DNA from: Tetracentron sinense
Taxonomy: Eukaryota; Streptophyta; Magnoliopsida; Trochodendrales; Trochodendraceae
Length of the DNA stretch: 64,000 bases
Assembly: GCA_015143295.1 (NCBI GenBank)
Contig: CM026565.1
Coordinates: forward strand, 11,654,041-11,718,040
Reading direction: 5' to 3'
Position numbers and translations under genes: made by a program. Below are positions 47,081 through 59,329 of the stretch, in pieces. The stretch's first letter is position 1, and every line of letters begins with the position of its first letter. The notes under the pieces were generated by a model. The model saw only the letters and a program-made list of their open reading frames with translations, did not search any database and had not been told where the DNA came from.

Positions 47081-48315
47081 ATGAGACGCAATACCCGGGG
47101 TCGCGGATATAATACACGGGACTACGTAAATGATGCTCCATCGGGTGATGATCAATCCGATTTTGCCCAAGCCTTTGCTTCAATAGCCGAGACTTTGGCT
47201 ATGTTAGCGGCAAGGTAACCGGCTACTCCGCCTAATGCGGCACTTATACCGGCCCCTCCTAATCGAGCTTAAGCCAGAATAGAGGCTTTTCAGAGGATGA
47301 GGCCTCCAACTTTTTGTGGGAGCATTGATCCACTTGTTGCCGAAGGTTGGATTCGGCAACTCGAGAAGATATTCTCGGTATTAACACCTACTAAAGTGGA
47401 AAGGGTCACATGGGCCGCCTTTATGCTTGAATGTGAGGCCAATCATTGGTGGAAGTCCGCACTTCGGACCCGAGAGTTGACCCGGCAAGGTCAAGATTGG
47501 ACTTGGGGAGAATTCTTGGATGTTTTCAACAAGAAGTACTTCCCAATAGGGATGAAAAAAAGATGGAAGTTGAGTTTATTACCTTGGAGTAAGGTAATAT
47601 GTCGGTAGCGGCTTATGAAACCAAGTTTTCGGAGCTATCCAGATTTGCTCCACATATGATAGCGACTGAGGCTATGAAAGCCCGAAACTTTGAGAGGGGG
47701 TTGAAGGCCTACCTCAAGGACCGAGTCTCAACGTTTAGACATGAGACATATTCAGAAGTTGTGGACAAGGCACTTTTGGCCGAGTCGAACTCCGAGGAGT
47801 TCTTCAAAAGAAGAGGAATGAAGAAAGGACAGTCGAGTAGTTCAGGAGAGAAAAGAGCAAGGACTAGCTTGTATCAGTCCGCAGGGCCGGTTCAGTCACA
47901 CAGGATACATTCGGCACCACACGCTCCTCGCCCATTTACTCCACAGGCTTTTCGCCCGGCTTTTGCCCAGACTTCTTGCCCCGCAGTAACGCAGGCTACG
48001 GGATATGCTCCTCCCACCTATTTGCACGATATATGCACCCTTTGTGGAAGGAGACATCTAGTGGGAGAATGCTAGGGGTTACAGGAAGTTGCTTCCATTG
48101 TGGTGACCATGGCAACATGGTTAGAGATTGTCCCAGACGTCATTTGCCAGCCCAGTCTTCAGGGAGCAGACCCCCGATTAGGCAGACATCTCAGCCTAGC
48201 TCTTCTCAGGCTTCGAGGGCCTCACAGTTTACACGGGCTCCTTGCCCAGCCACACAGGGCTGAGTCTTCACCCTATCAGAGAGAGACACACGTGCATCCG
48301 ATGATGTTGTGCAAG
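47081..48315 (+). pseudogene. gag: gag of the plus-strand chromovirus
   Basis: Starts MRRNTRGRGYNTRDY. The core reads IEAFQRMRPPTFCGSIDPLVAEGWIRQLEKIF, VTWAAFMLECEANHWW, WTWGEFLDVFNKKYFP, FSELSRFAPHMI, followed by a proline-rich stretch and a zinc-knuckle region at 48090-48131 (CFHCGDHGNMVRDC). In the family this protein forms the particle and binds RNA. Same family as the gag relics on the minus strand. Broken, about four breaks. Confidence 0.88.
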
Positions 48316-48450
48316 GTACGCAAGAATTTTAGAGTTTAAGTGGTGTAAAATTTCTATGGTTTGTTATGTGATTATTTATACTAGGGGTTACCTAAGTGTG
48401 ATGCATGTTATTGTTTGAAATCTGCTGATATTAGTTAATTAATCGCACAG
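48316..48450 (+). other. Intron-like stretch between gag and protease
   Basis: A 135-base AT-rich non-coding stretch, gtacg at the start and cgcacag at the end, in the same place as the minus-strand stretches 34967-35115 and 42492-42636. Confidence 0.5.
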
Positions 48451-51400
48451 ACGCTTTATTAGTGAATGAGTGTCTCGCCAGAGTATTAATCGACACAGGA
48501 TCCACTCACTCCCTCATCTCACCCAGTTTTGCAAAGGGCTTTTTGATTGAGGCTACTCCGTTAGAGCGGGAGTTGACCATTGCAACTCCACTCGGCAAGT
48601 CAGTGGATACCGACAAAATATTTAGAGATGGTGTGGTGCAAGTGGGGGAGAATGAACTGTTAGCCGATCTCATCATCCTAGATTTCCAAGACTTGGATTT
48701 TGATGTCATCCTAGGGATGGATTGGTTGGCAAACCACCACGGTCATGTTGCGTGTTATGAAAAGATGGTGAATTTTAAGCCGGAAGGGGTTAAGCCTTTT
48801 CATTTCCGAGGATTGAGAGAAAGGGATATTGCTTGCTTGGCAGCTTTGAACTTAGCGAACCCAGAAGCACAAAACTCCTCGGCTATTCCGGTCGTGAGTG
48901 AGTGCTTGGATGTGTTTCTAGAGGAATTTCCCGGGATGCCTCTTGACAGAGAGATTGAGTTCGCTATAGAGCTTGCTTGGGTACCGCTCCGATTTCAAGG
49001 GCACCATATAGAATATCCCCTATAGAGCTTGAAGAATTTAAGAAACAGATTGAGGAGTTACAACAACTTGGTTTCATCTAACCAAGTGTCTCGCCGTGGG
49101 GAGCTTCGGTTCTCTTTGTGAAGAAGAAAGACGGGTCGATGAGAATGTGTATAGACTACCGTCAGTTGAACAAGGTAACTATCAAGAATCGTTATCCCTT
49201 CCCAAGGATAGACGACTTGTTCGACCAACTGAAGGGAGCGAGATTTTTCTTCAAGATTGATCTTAGATCGGGGTATCATCAGTTAAAGATCAAGTCGGAA
49301 GATGTTCTGAAGACGGCTTTCAAGACTCGGTATGGGCATTACGAGTTCCTTGTCATGCTTTTTGGGCTGACGAATGCACCAGCGGCGTTCATGGATTTGA
49401 TGAACCGGGTGTTCCGATCATACTTGGATCGATGCATGATTGTGTTCATCGACGACATTTTGGTGTATTCCCAGACGCGGGAAGATCATGTACGAGACCT
49501 CCGCTTTACTTTGGAGATGTTGAGAGAGCATAGGCTATATGTCAAATTGAGCAAGTGTGAATTCTGGTTAGAGAAGGTGGCATTCCTAGGCCACGTAGTG
49601 TCGGCCGAGGACATTTCTGTAAACCCAGGCAACAATGAGGCAGTTATGAGTTGGGAGAGGCCCAAGAGCGTCACTGAGATACGTAGTTTCCTCAGATTGG
49701 CAAACAATTATCGGAGATTCGTGGAGGGATTCTCCAGTTTGGCTGCACCTCTCGCTTACCTGACACGGAAGAATGCCAAGTTTGTATGGAGCGATAAGTG
49801 CGAAATCAGTTTCACGGAACTGAAGAAGTTGCTTACTACAGCCCCTATCCTTACTGTGCCGTTGGGACATGTTGGTTATGAGGTTTATAGTGACGCATCG
49901 CATGTGGGACTTGGGTGTGTCATAATGCGCACAAGAAAGTCATTGCCTATGCGTCAAGGCAATTGAAGGAGCATGAGAAGAATTACCCCACGCACGACTT
50001 GGAGCTTGCTGCAGTCGTGTTTGCACTTAAAATTTGGCGACATTATTTGTACGGGGTAAAATTCTATGTGTTCACAGACCACAAGAGCCTCAAGTACCTC
50101 TTTTCCCAAAAAGAGCTAAACTTGCGACAACGGCATTGGATGAAATATTTAAAGGACTACGAGTGCACCATCCAATATTACCCGGGAAAAGCAAACGTAT
50201 TGGCCGACGCTTTGAGTAGGAAACCATCGGGGTTGTTGGCTCACATGTTAGTGTGAGAATGGAGATTGTTGGAAGATTTGGAAAATCTGGACATCAATGT
50301 GAATAATTCCGTTCGCAGCCCTATTTTGGCAAATGTCACGGTACGGCTGTACATTATAGATTTGATCCAAGAGTATCAAGTCACGGATGCTAACTTGTTG
50401 GCTTTCCGGGACAAGGAAGTTTCCAAGGGTAGTACGGACTTCTCTCTCACTAGCCGAGGTGCTATTACGTTCAAGGGAAGACTTTGTGTCCCAGTTAATG
50501 CAGACCTTCGGAGGGAGATTATGGATGAAGCTCATCGGTCCAAGTATATAGTGCATCCCGGGGGTACGAAGATGTACCGGAACCTCAAGAGTCACTTTTG
50601 GTGGCGAAACATGAAGAGGGAGGTTACGGAGTACGTGGCACAGTGTTTGGTGTGCCAACAAGTGAAAGTAGAGCACTTGAGACCGGCTAGACTGTTGTAG
50701 TCTCTCCCTATTCCCGAGTGAAAATGAGAACATATCTCTATGGAATTCAGTGTGGGGTTACCAAAGATGGTTAGAATGACCGATGCTATATGGGTAGTAG
50801 TTGACAGACTCACGAAATCCGCCCATTTCTTACCGTACCGGACTACATTCAACTCAAATCAGTTAGCGGCGCTATACATCAAGGAAGTAGTTCGATTACA
50901 CGGGGTGCCAGTGAGCATTGTGTCGGATAGAGACCCTAGATTTACTTCCAGGTTCTGGAAGAGCTTTCAGGATGCCATGGGTTCCCGACTGGACTTTAGC
51001 ACGACTTTCCACCCACAGACCGACGGGCAAACTGAGAGGGTGAATCAGGTGATAGAAGACATGATCCGAGCTTGTATGCTAGATTTTAAAGGAAGTTGGG
51101 AAGATCCCCTACCTTTGGTGGAATTCGCCTATAATAACAATTATCAGGCAAGTATACAAATGACGCCTTTTGAGGCTTTGTACGGAAGAAGTTGTAGATC
51201 CCCGTTGTATTGGGATGAAATTGGGGAAAGGAAGGTGTTAGGCCCCGAATTAATTGAACAAACCGCGGATAAGGTCAAGCTTATCCGGGAGAGGTTGAAG
51301 ACCGCATAAGATCGACAGAAAAGCTATGCCGACACCCGTAGGTGGGACCTTGAGTTTCGAGTTGGGGATTTAGTATTTGTTCGGGTTTCACCGACCAAGG

Positions 51401-51780
51401 GTGTTATGAGATTCGGAAAGAGAGGCAAGCTCAGTCCGAGATATGTTGGTCCGTTCGAGATCACTACAAGAGTCAGTGAGGTGGCTTACCATGTTGCTTT
51501 GCCCGCTCATGTGGCGGTGGTCCACAACGTGTTTCACATCTCCATGCTTCGGAAGTACATTCCGGATCCCTCTCATATCATCGAACTTGGTCCAGTTGAG
51601 ATTCGAGAGGATCTCACTTTAGTTGAGAAGCTGGTTCATGTATTGGATCGAAGAGATCAAGTGCTTTGCAACAAGACTATACCACTAGTTCTTGTGCAAT
51701 GGCAACATCTCGCTCGAGAAGAGGCTACATGGGAACGTGAGGCCGAAGTCAAAGCGAAGTACCCCGGGTTGTTTGGATGA
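48451..51780 (+). pseudogene. pol: pol with chromodomain, plus-strand chromovirus
   Basis: Protease loop LIDTGSTHSLISPSF near 48490; linker DVILGMDWLANHH; reverse transcriptase ([26 protein letters not shown] near 49140, [10 protein letters not shown] near 49450); RNase H ([15 protein letters not shown] near 49890, [20 protein letters not shown] near 50080, ADALSRKP near 50210); integrase zinc module ([19 protein letters not shown]...[11 protein letters not shown], 50550-50680), core ([35 protein letters not shown] near 51020), GPY/F module ([19 protein letters not shown]) and chromodomain ending near 51780 (LVQWQHLAREEATWEREAEVKAKYPGLFG). Broken, about five breaks in this part. Confidence 0.9.
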
Positions 51781-51857
51781 ATTTTGTATATGACTTGTAA
51801 CTTTGTTTTGAATTGTAATGCACGCATCGTCCAAATTTTGAGGATGAAATTTCTAAT

Positions 51858-51869
51858 AAGGGGGGAGGA
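51858..51869 (+). other. Polypurine tract
   Basis: aaggggggagga directly before the 3' LTR; primes plus-strand DNA in this family. Confidence 0.88.
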
Positions 51870-52147
51870 TGTAGAACCCCGGAACTTTTGTATATGCCTT
51901 GGGATGTGTGTTAAGGCATGATACATATGTAATCTCAAAAGAATTCATGAAATGAGAATTTGAAGCTTTGAGGATTTTTTTTGCTAAGAATGCTATTATT
52001 AATTAAATTAATTATTTAAAAATGTCTATAAGTCTCGAAAGTGACCTAGGCAAGTTTAGGCAAGTTTAGGAGAGATTAGAATAGAAGAGGAAAAGGTTCA
52101 AGTAGTAAGAATGGGTGAAAAGTGAACTCAGCAGAAGAATTGTAGAG

Positions 52148-52345
52148 CAACCGATTGCTCGGTCTTGAGTAGCGATCGATCGGTCCAAAACCGATCGATC
52201 GATGGCCATCGACTGGTTAACTTTTTTGTATGAGAAATTTTTCCAGAGAGCATGTCTTTGACCAGTCGCTCGGTCAAGAACACCGATCGCTCGGTAGGCA
52301 ACCGATCGATCGGTCATAACCACCGATCGCTCGGTCTTCGCGTTT
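52148..52345. repeat. GATC-dyad array, U3 of the 3' LTR
   Basis: Same order of words as at 44590-44795. Where the two copies differ, several changes are C/T or G/A at CG steps. Confidence 0.8.
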
Positions 52346-53324
52346 TTGCAGACATTTCAGTAAGGGCTATTTCATCTTTTGGGGGTTAAACCCTTTCCTA
52401 TAAGGCTTTGCCTGAGCCTTAGGGCTTCATTCACTATACTTAGAAGATTTTGAGAGATAGAGAGAGAGGAGAAGGAGATTCCTAACCTCGGGTTGTGCTT
52501 TTGAGAAGAAATCAAAGGGGTGAAGACCCTAGATCATCTCAAGTTCGTTTTCTTCAAGTTCAAGGCTCAAGTACTCGTGGAGCTCGTTTCTCCAAACTAG
52601 GGCAGCAATCCTACGGTGTTTTTGCAAGGGTTTTCTTCCCCACACCAAGCTTTTTTCAAGTAAAGGTTTCTTCTTTCAAGTTGGAGCTTCAATCAAGGTT
52701 TCTACCAAGATCAAGCCTTGATTCAAGGTTGGTACACCCTATTAATTTCCCCTAGCAATAATCTAGTTATCTTCAATGTGAAATGTGATTCATGCTATTA
52801 TGTTTTCCTTTCCTATGAAATTTAACATCTCCAATAAATATAAATAAGATAAGAAAAGGGTATGGATGTGTATGGGGTGTTGATTGAGGCGAAGGGATGC
52901 CGAATGTATGATGTATGATATGTGTGGTGTATGGAGTGGAACATGGAGGATGGGCATTTTACCAATAATGAACTTACCTTGATGGTTGGATGGAAAACAT
53001 GCACTAAAAAGAAGAAGATGAACTATTAAGGAACATTGTAGGTTTTGTGTTGGACAAAATGCCTAAACTATAAATAAATGGCTGAAATGAATAAATGGAA
53101 GTAGGCCCTATGCATGTGCTCTTATGAATGATGAATTGATCAAATGCCATGTAGATTACTCAAGTTACCTATTCTTATATTATGAATTGAATTGTGATGC
53201 CATATCTCTCTTGTTATCCGTATTCCCATGATTGTCACCACTGTCACGTACACGAGCACGCATATTTGCATGAACCGAGATTTTAAGAGCACGTGTGCAT
53301 ATAATAATCAAAAAGAAAACATTG

Positions 53325-53535
53325 TATGTCAAGGAGGTTGGTAGCCCAGGGACATTCGGATACTAGCCTCTGGCTCACAAGAAAACTAAACAAGTAACTA
53401 AAATTCACGTATTGTCAAGGAGGTTGGTAGCCCAGGGACATTCGGGTACTAGCCTCTGGCTCACAAGAAAACCATATATCAAGGAGGTTGGCAGCCCAGG
53501 GAGATTCAGGTGCTAGCCTCTGGCTTACAAGTTAC
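53325..53535 (+). repeat. Three-copy tandem array in R/U5
   Basis: Same unit as at 45770-46055 and, in reverse, at 21457-21855, but one unit fewer than in the 5' LTR. Confidence 0.88.
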
Positions 53536-54247
53536 AAGATGTAAGTTTAGAAGATGATGACACGGCATTCATGCATGCACGCATACATGATTTCCTCAAG
53601 CCATACCGAGAAATGAAATGGATTTCCAAGCATGAGTTTTATCAGAGTTTTCGCATTCATGCACGCACGTCAAGATGACTGTATTGTACCATGTTTGACA
53701 TTGTTTCTTTGTGATGTTCCTCTTACTGCTCTGTATTGTATTACTGTTGTTGTGTTTTATTATTGTCATGGTTAGCTAGTAGCATGTACTCACTGAGTAT
53801 TCCATGCTCAGCCATACTTTCATGTCGGTGGGTACTGAGGGAGCCCTCAACTTGGAGCCTTGGGTCGAGGAAGAGTACATAGAGGAGAGAGAGCCGTCTA
53901 TTCCACTACAGTCTTAGGCGGATCGAGACCTCGACGTGTGGCTGTACCTCGACTACTGTTGAGGGGAGAGTACGAGAGGGTTTGTGTATTTTGATATTTT
54001 GATAGGTGGGTCTGTCCACCTTATGCTTGGATATGTTTTATGTATATTTTCACTTGGGATACAAACTTATAAAGAAAAGAAAAATTACTTTACGCTTCCG
54101 CAACCTATGTTTAGCATCCGCGCTCTGATTATCATTGTGTTAGTATTATATTCACCTTATTCATTATAGGATGGTTTGGCAGGTACGTATAGTCACACCT
54201 AAAGTATCCCTTAACTCCTAGGGGGTATTTTGGGGCGCGACACATCC

Positions 54248-55458
54248 ACATATTAATCCCATCTTCCATAGTATTTCCCATCCTCCATACATATTCCCAT
54301 CCTCCATCATTAATCCATATTTCCATCCATGATAGCTTAACTCATATAAAATTAGGGAAAAACATATTTAATTCTATTTCTATCATTTCTATCATCTTAA
54401 TATTGACAAAATATCATAGTAGGGTTGATTTGGATAGTATATCGACCTTGGGATCCTTCCCTTGGATCCAAATTGCTCCCGAGATGATTTGGGGAAGCTT
54501 TGAGGATGATCTCCAAGCTTTCCTAGCGATATCCAAGCTATCTCCTTCTCCAAGCAAACTTCCTCCCAAAACCCTAGGTTTTTCTCTCCCTTTTGCCAAA
54601 TTAGGTTAAAGATAGGTAGAGTACTCTATTACCTCGAAATAGGACCCCCTATTTATAGCCCCAAAGTTTGAGAGCCAAAAGACCTAAAAGCCCTTACTGA
54701 AATTCTGTAAAAACACGAAAGACAGGGCGATTGATGGTTATGACTGAGCGATCTGTTGCCTACCGATCGACTGGTGATTATGACCGAGCGATTGGTTCTC
54801 AACCGAGCGATCGGTGTTCTTCACCGAGCTCTCAGTCAAAAACAACCGCTCTGAAAAAATTTCCCATACCAAAAAGTTAACCAGTCGATAGCTACCGATC
54901 GATCGGTTGTGGACCGATCGATCGCTAATTCTGACCGAGCGATCCCTAGCGATCGGTGCTCTACAGATTTTCACCCGTTTTACTGTTTTGGCCATAACTT
55001 TTGATTCGCTCGTCGGATTTCGACGATTCAACTTGTGTTGGATTCGTCTTTCGAAAAGGAACATTTCTAGTAGTTTAGAATTTCCAAATTCCCTATCGTT
55101 TATGGACCAAATTATCCCCAAAGTTGACTGATCTGCAATTCCATCAGACAAAACATCGGAAAACCCACTTTTGACTTAGCTTAGACTAAAAATAAGGAAA
55201 AATATTAAACATGAACCTCAAAGAGGGTTCCAATACTTTTCTAATGGTTCAAGAATCACTCAATTCCAATAAATAGTACCAAAACTAGAGCTTCCTAAAG
55301 TTTAGGGTGTGATATGACATCCCTCCGATTACAAGTTTGACTAAGCCTTAATCACACTATACCAATTAGATATAAATACATAAACATTAAAACATCACAA
55401 GGACCATAATACCCCTAATACTTGTAATAAAGCCATGAAAAAGATCCTGATCTCTACA
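54248..55458 (-). repeat. Chromovirus 3' LTR, right part (U3)
   Basis: Continues the LTR begun at 43062 and ends tctctaca at a polypurine tract (tcctcccccccttaa, 55459-55473). Holds a GATC-dyad array at 54718-54965 and the conserved block at 54990-55075. Confidence 0.8.
54718..54965. repeat. GATC-dyad array, U3
   Basis: About nine words such as gaccgagcgatcggtg and ccgatcgatcggttg, bordered on the right by the conserved U3 block. Confidence 0.75.
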
Positions 55459-57356
55459 TCCTCCCCCCCTTAAAAGAATTTCATCCCCGAAATTTACGTA
55501 CCTTAGGTGAACAAGTGCGGGTACTTTTCGCGGACTTCGGCTTCTCTCTCCCAAGTAGCCTCTTCTCTAGAGTGATGCTCCCATTGCAAGAGCACAAGAG
55601 GAATGAATTTAGAATGCAAAACTTGCTCCTTCCGGTCCAAGATTCGAGCCAGTTGCTCCACTAGAGTCAAATCTTTCCGAATTTCCAACGGTTCCAAATG
55701 GATCACATGTGAAGGATCTGCAATGTACTTCCTCAACATAGAGATGTGAAAGACATTATGTATACCTGCCCTGTGAGGTGGTAAGGTGACCCGATAAGCA
55801 ACTTCCCCGACTCGGGTGATGATCTCAAAAGGACCCACATATCTCGGACTAAGCTTGCCCCGCTTGCCGAATCTCATCACCCCCTTCGTAGGTGAGATCT
55901 TGACAAACACAAAATCTCCGACTTGGAACTCAAGATCTCTCCTGCGGGTATCGGCATAGCTCTTCTGCTTACTCTGAGCTGCTTTCAACCTCTCCCTGAT
56001 CAATTGAACTCTATCTACAGTCTGACCAACGAGCTCGGGACCCAAAAGCTTCCTCTCGCCAACTTCATCCCAACACAAAGGTGAACGACAACTCCTCCCA
56101 TAAAGTGCCTCAAATGGTGCCATCTGAATGCTAGCTTGAAAGCTATTGTTGTAGGCAAACTCAACCAACGGTAGGTGATCATCCCAACTACCTTGAAAGT
56201 CTAACATACAAGCTCGTAGCATGTCCTCTATGATCTGGTTCACTCTCTCAGTTTGCCCATCTGTCTGCGGATGAAATGCGGTACTAAAATCCAAATGGGA
56301 ACCCATGACCTGCTGAAAACTTTTCCAGAATCTGGATGTAAATCTAGGATCTCGATCAGAAACGATACTAACTGGCACTCCATGCAAACAGACTATCTCC
56401 TTGATATATAGGTTAGCCAATTGATTGGAGTTGAAAGTGGTCCGATATAGAAGAAAGTGAGCTGATTTAGTCAATCAGTCAGCCACAACCCAAATGGCAT
56501 CAAAGTTCTTGACCGTCTTTGGCAAACCAACAACAAAATCCATGGAGATATTTTCTCACTTCCACTCGGGAATAGGAAGAGACTGGAGAAGTCCTGCTTG
56601 TCTCCTGTGTTCGGCCTTCACTTGCTGACACACCAAACACTTAGACATAAAGGTAGCCACATCTTTCTTCATACCTTTCCACTAGAAAAACTTCTTGAGG
56701 TTCTAGTACAACTTAGTACCTCCCGGATGGACAGTGTACTTGGACTTGTGTACTTCATCCAGAATCTCCCTTCTTAAATCTTCATTATCCGGAACACAAA
56801 GTTTACCCTTGAAACAAACTCCACCATCTCTCTAAGAGAAATCCTCAAACCCACTGCTCAGCGACTTATTCATGGCAGCGTACAGTTCTCCATCATTCCA
56901 TTGCAGATCTTTAATCTTGTCCAATAAGGTTGGCCTAACCATAATGATAGCCAACAAGGCTCCAGACGCTCCCACACTGAAACCTACATCAAGGCTAGAT
57001 ACTTCTTCAAGTAGCTTCCATTCTTGGACCATCAAGTATGCCAAGAATCCAGTAGGTTGCCTACTTAGCGCATCTGCCACCACATTTGCTTTCCCCGAGT
57101 GGTACTGGATAGAGCAATCATAATCCTTGAGGAATTCCACCCAGCGACGTTGCCTCAAATTCAGCTCTTTCTGCGAGAACAAATACTTTAGGCTTTTGTG
57201 GTCGGTGAAAACTTCAAACTGCGCACCGAACAAGTAATGTCTCCAGATCTTAAGAGCAAAGACCAAAGCTGCTAACTCTAAATCATGGGTAGGATAATTC
57301 TTCTCATGGTCTTCAACTGTCCAGAAGCATAAGAAATAACTTTCCCGTGTTGCATA
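55459..57356 (-). pseudogene. pol: Chromovirus RNase H, integrase and chromodomain relic
   Basis: On the minus strand: end of RNase H ([58 protein letters not shown]), integrase zinc module near 56600-56780, core ([41 protein letters not shown]), GPY/F module ([26 protein letters not shown]) and a full chromodomain (LEPLEIRKDLTLVEQ...LLQWEHHSREEATWEREAEVREKYPHLFT) ending near 55503. It belongs to the LTR 43062-55458 through the polypurine tract. Cut on the right at 57356 by an unrelated LTR. About four breaks. Reverse transcriptase, protease and gag are outside the window. Confidence 0.88.
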
Positions 57357-57871
57357 TGAAAGTATGCCTCTTTTTAATTTTAGAAACACAGTTCTTGGGG
57401 GGCATACATCGAATCCCAAAATCTGACTAAGATTCTAATTGATTTTATTCAATGAAGGTAAGCATAACATTCATCTTTGCGACTTCAAAATTGTTAAGTC
57501 AAATCCACATAAGAATAGTACTCGCAAAACTTCACAAGTGTCAAGTCTCTTGTCGATTCACACGAACCTTCTTTTTCCTTTAAAGATTTCTCTAATGGAA
57601 GCTAATGACCCTTCCAAATTTTTAGCTCTAGGAATCTTGAATAAAAGATCAAATATTTTATTATAAAGAACCTTTCTTGCTGATCAAGATCATTGATCTT
57701 CTTCTTCTTGATTATTCAAAAATTTGAACACACAAGAGAAGAAAGGGGAGAGGGGTGACCGTACACCACTAGAGAGAGGGGCTGGGCGTGAGATTTGATG
57801 AGGGGAGAGGTTTCCAAATCTGGAAATTCTGGAAAATTAAAGAATGCCCAAAGCCTTGGACGTCCAACCCT

Positions 57872-57879
57872 CTTTATAG
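57872..57879 (-). promoter_or_regulatory. TATA box in the unclassified LTR
   Basis: Minus strand aagcctataaagagggttgg is a good plant TATA context. Confidence 0.5.
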
Positions 57880-57907
57880 GCTTTATTGGTTGCTTGCAAC
57901 CAAAGTT

Positions 57908-58150
57908 TCCTAATCCTTATCCAATAAGGATTCCTCAATTAGTTTCTAATTCTTGATTTCTCCTAATCCAATTAGGATTAATCATTAATAGAAACTAGCC
58001 TTATCCATTAGTATCCAACTAATCTTATCCTTATCCTAATCCAATTAGGATTCCTTAATTAGCAAGAAACTAATAGACTCCTTGTCCAACAAGGAATCTT
58101 TAATTAGTAACTAACTCTAACTAACAAACCTTATCCAATAAGGATATTAG
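57908..58150. repeat. Cluster of imperfect dyads around CCAAT/CCAATTAGG
   Basis: Five words such as ccttatccaataaggatt and ctaatccaattaggatta, each an imperfect inverted repeat, in 240 bases upstream (minus strand) of the TATA box. Confidence 0.65.
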
Positions 58151-59329
58151 CTATTAATAGTAATTAAATAATAATAACAATTATTATTATTAATACCTCC
58201 ATGAAGTGGGTGTCCCACCCTAGGTGGGTCCCACTCCACACGCCCCTAAGGGTTCTAAACCCCTATTGGTCACTTGAATTATTCTTTTATAATAATTCTC
58301 AATGGGTCCTACCCATTTGGTTTTTCACATCCAATGTGATTCAACCTTTTAGAGCTTCACTATACCATATAGTGATTACTTAAAGAAATTAATTAATATA
58401 ATTATAAATTAAATTAAATACTTTAAGAAGGTCCTTGTGTATGGGATCTAAAGGGATCTCCTATTTCCGGTTGTGGGACCAAGTACTCAACCATTTGGTT
58501 AAAGCATTGTTACTAGGAAACACCTTTCCTAAAACTCCATTAGGATCATAGAATGTTGTCTAAGTCCCTAGACTTCCACCAATCACAATTAATGTCCATT
58601 AACTGTCGCGACCCAAAACCCACCCTAGGAGTTAGAGTGAACTTTGGACGACTAATCATGACTTGCTTGACAAACCAACCTACAAAACCCACAGAGCATA
58701 TACAATAGAGGACAAAACAGTGGAAACATACTCTAACATGGTATAGCGGAAGTCTACCAAACCTCTATGTATATACATAAGCAATCCAAGTTTATACAAA
58801 AAGAATCCAAAAGAAAGTGCGGACATGCCCGCCAGAATACATAAATCTGACTCTCATCTCACCCACAGCTAATCCACTCAGAATCTAATCACCACCTACT
58901 GATAACCCTCTACGGGAGGTTCCTCCAAAGGCTCCTCAACGTACTCCTCTTCCACCCATGGACCAGGAGCACAAACATCAAATGGAGCAGCAGCTCCCTC
59001 AGAACCTGTCGACATAAGAAGTACGGCTGAGCATGGAATACTCAGCGGGTACTAAATACTAACCAACAATTATAGCATAGAAATGGCAATACATGATCAG
59101 GAGCAATTCATATATGTCAAACGGAAACAATTCATATCATACAAGGAAGTAAAGCAGTTTATAATCATGCTTGTAATTCGTAGAAAGCCAATAAATCCTC
59201 TTGAAAACATCGTGCACTTGACTTGACTTGAAATATCTTTTCGTACTTGAAAGCTTGTCTTGCCTATCTTGCTTGATTCTTGTATGTCGTGTCATGTCAT
59301 GCATGCTTGCTTGTGATCATGTAACTTGT

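Larger units (their letters stand above)
44328..54242 (+). mobile_element. Tekay/Del-like chromovirus with both LTRs, plus strand
   Basis: LTRs at 44328-46760 and 51870-54242 enclose a complete gag-pol order. Flanks catcc at 44323-44327 and 54243-54247 are an exact target duplication inside the minus-strand LTR. A hand comparison of parts of the LTRs gives about 3-5 percent difference plus a repeat-unit difference; at an assumed 1.3e-8 per site per year that is roughly one to two million years. All expected parts are present, but the coding region is broken by about eight breaks. Confidence 0.92.
51870..54242 (+). repeat. 3' LTR of the plus-strand chromovirus
   Basis: 2373 bases, tgtagaaccccgg to ggggcgcgaca. 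GATC-dyad array at 52148-52345, TATA-like box at 52399-52403, three-copy R/U5 array at 53325-53535. Confidence 0.92.
57357..58603 (-). repeat. LTR of an unclassified retrotransposon, partial
   Basis: The stretch starts tgaaagtatgcc exactly where the RNase H relic stops, has no coding likeness, and reads on the minus strand like an LTR promoter: a run of dyads (57908-58150), then the TATA box ctataaag at 57872-57879. The right side is cut by the LTR that starts at 58604. The flank gcata (57352-57356) is the expected left target duplication. Copia or another LTR class cannot be told. Confidence 0.5.
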
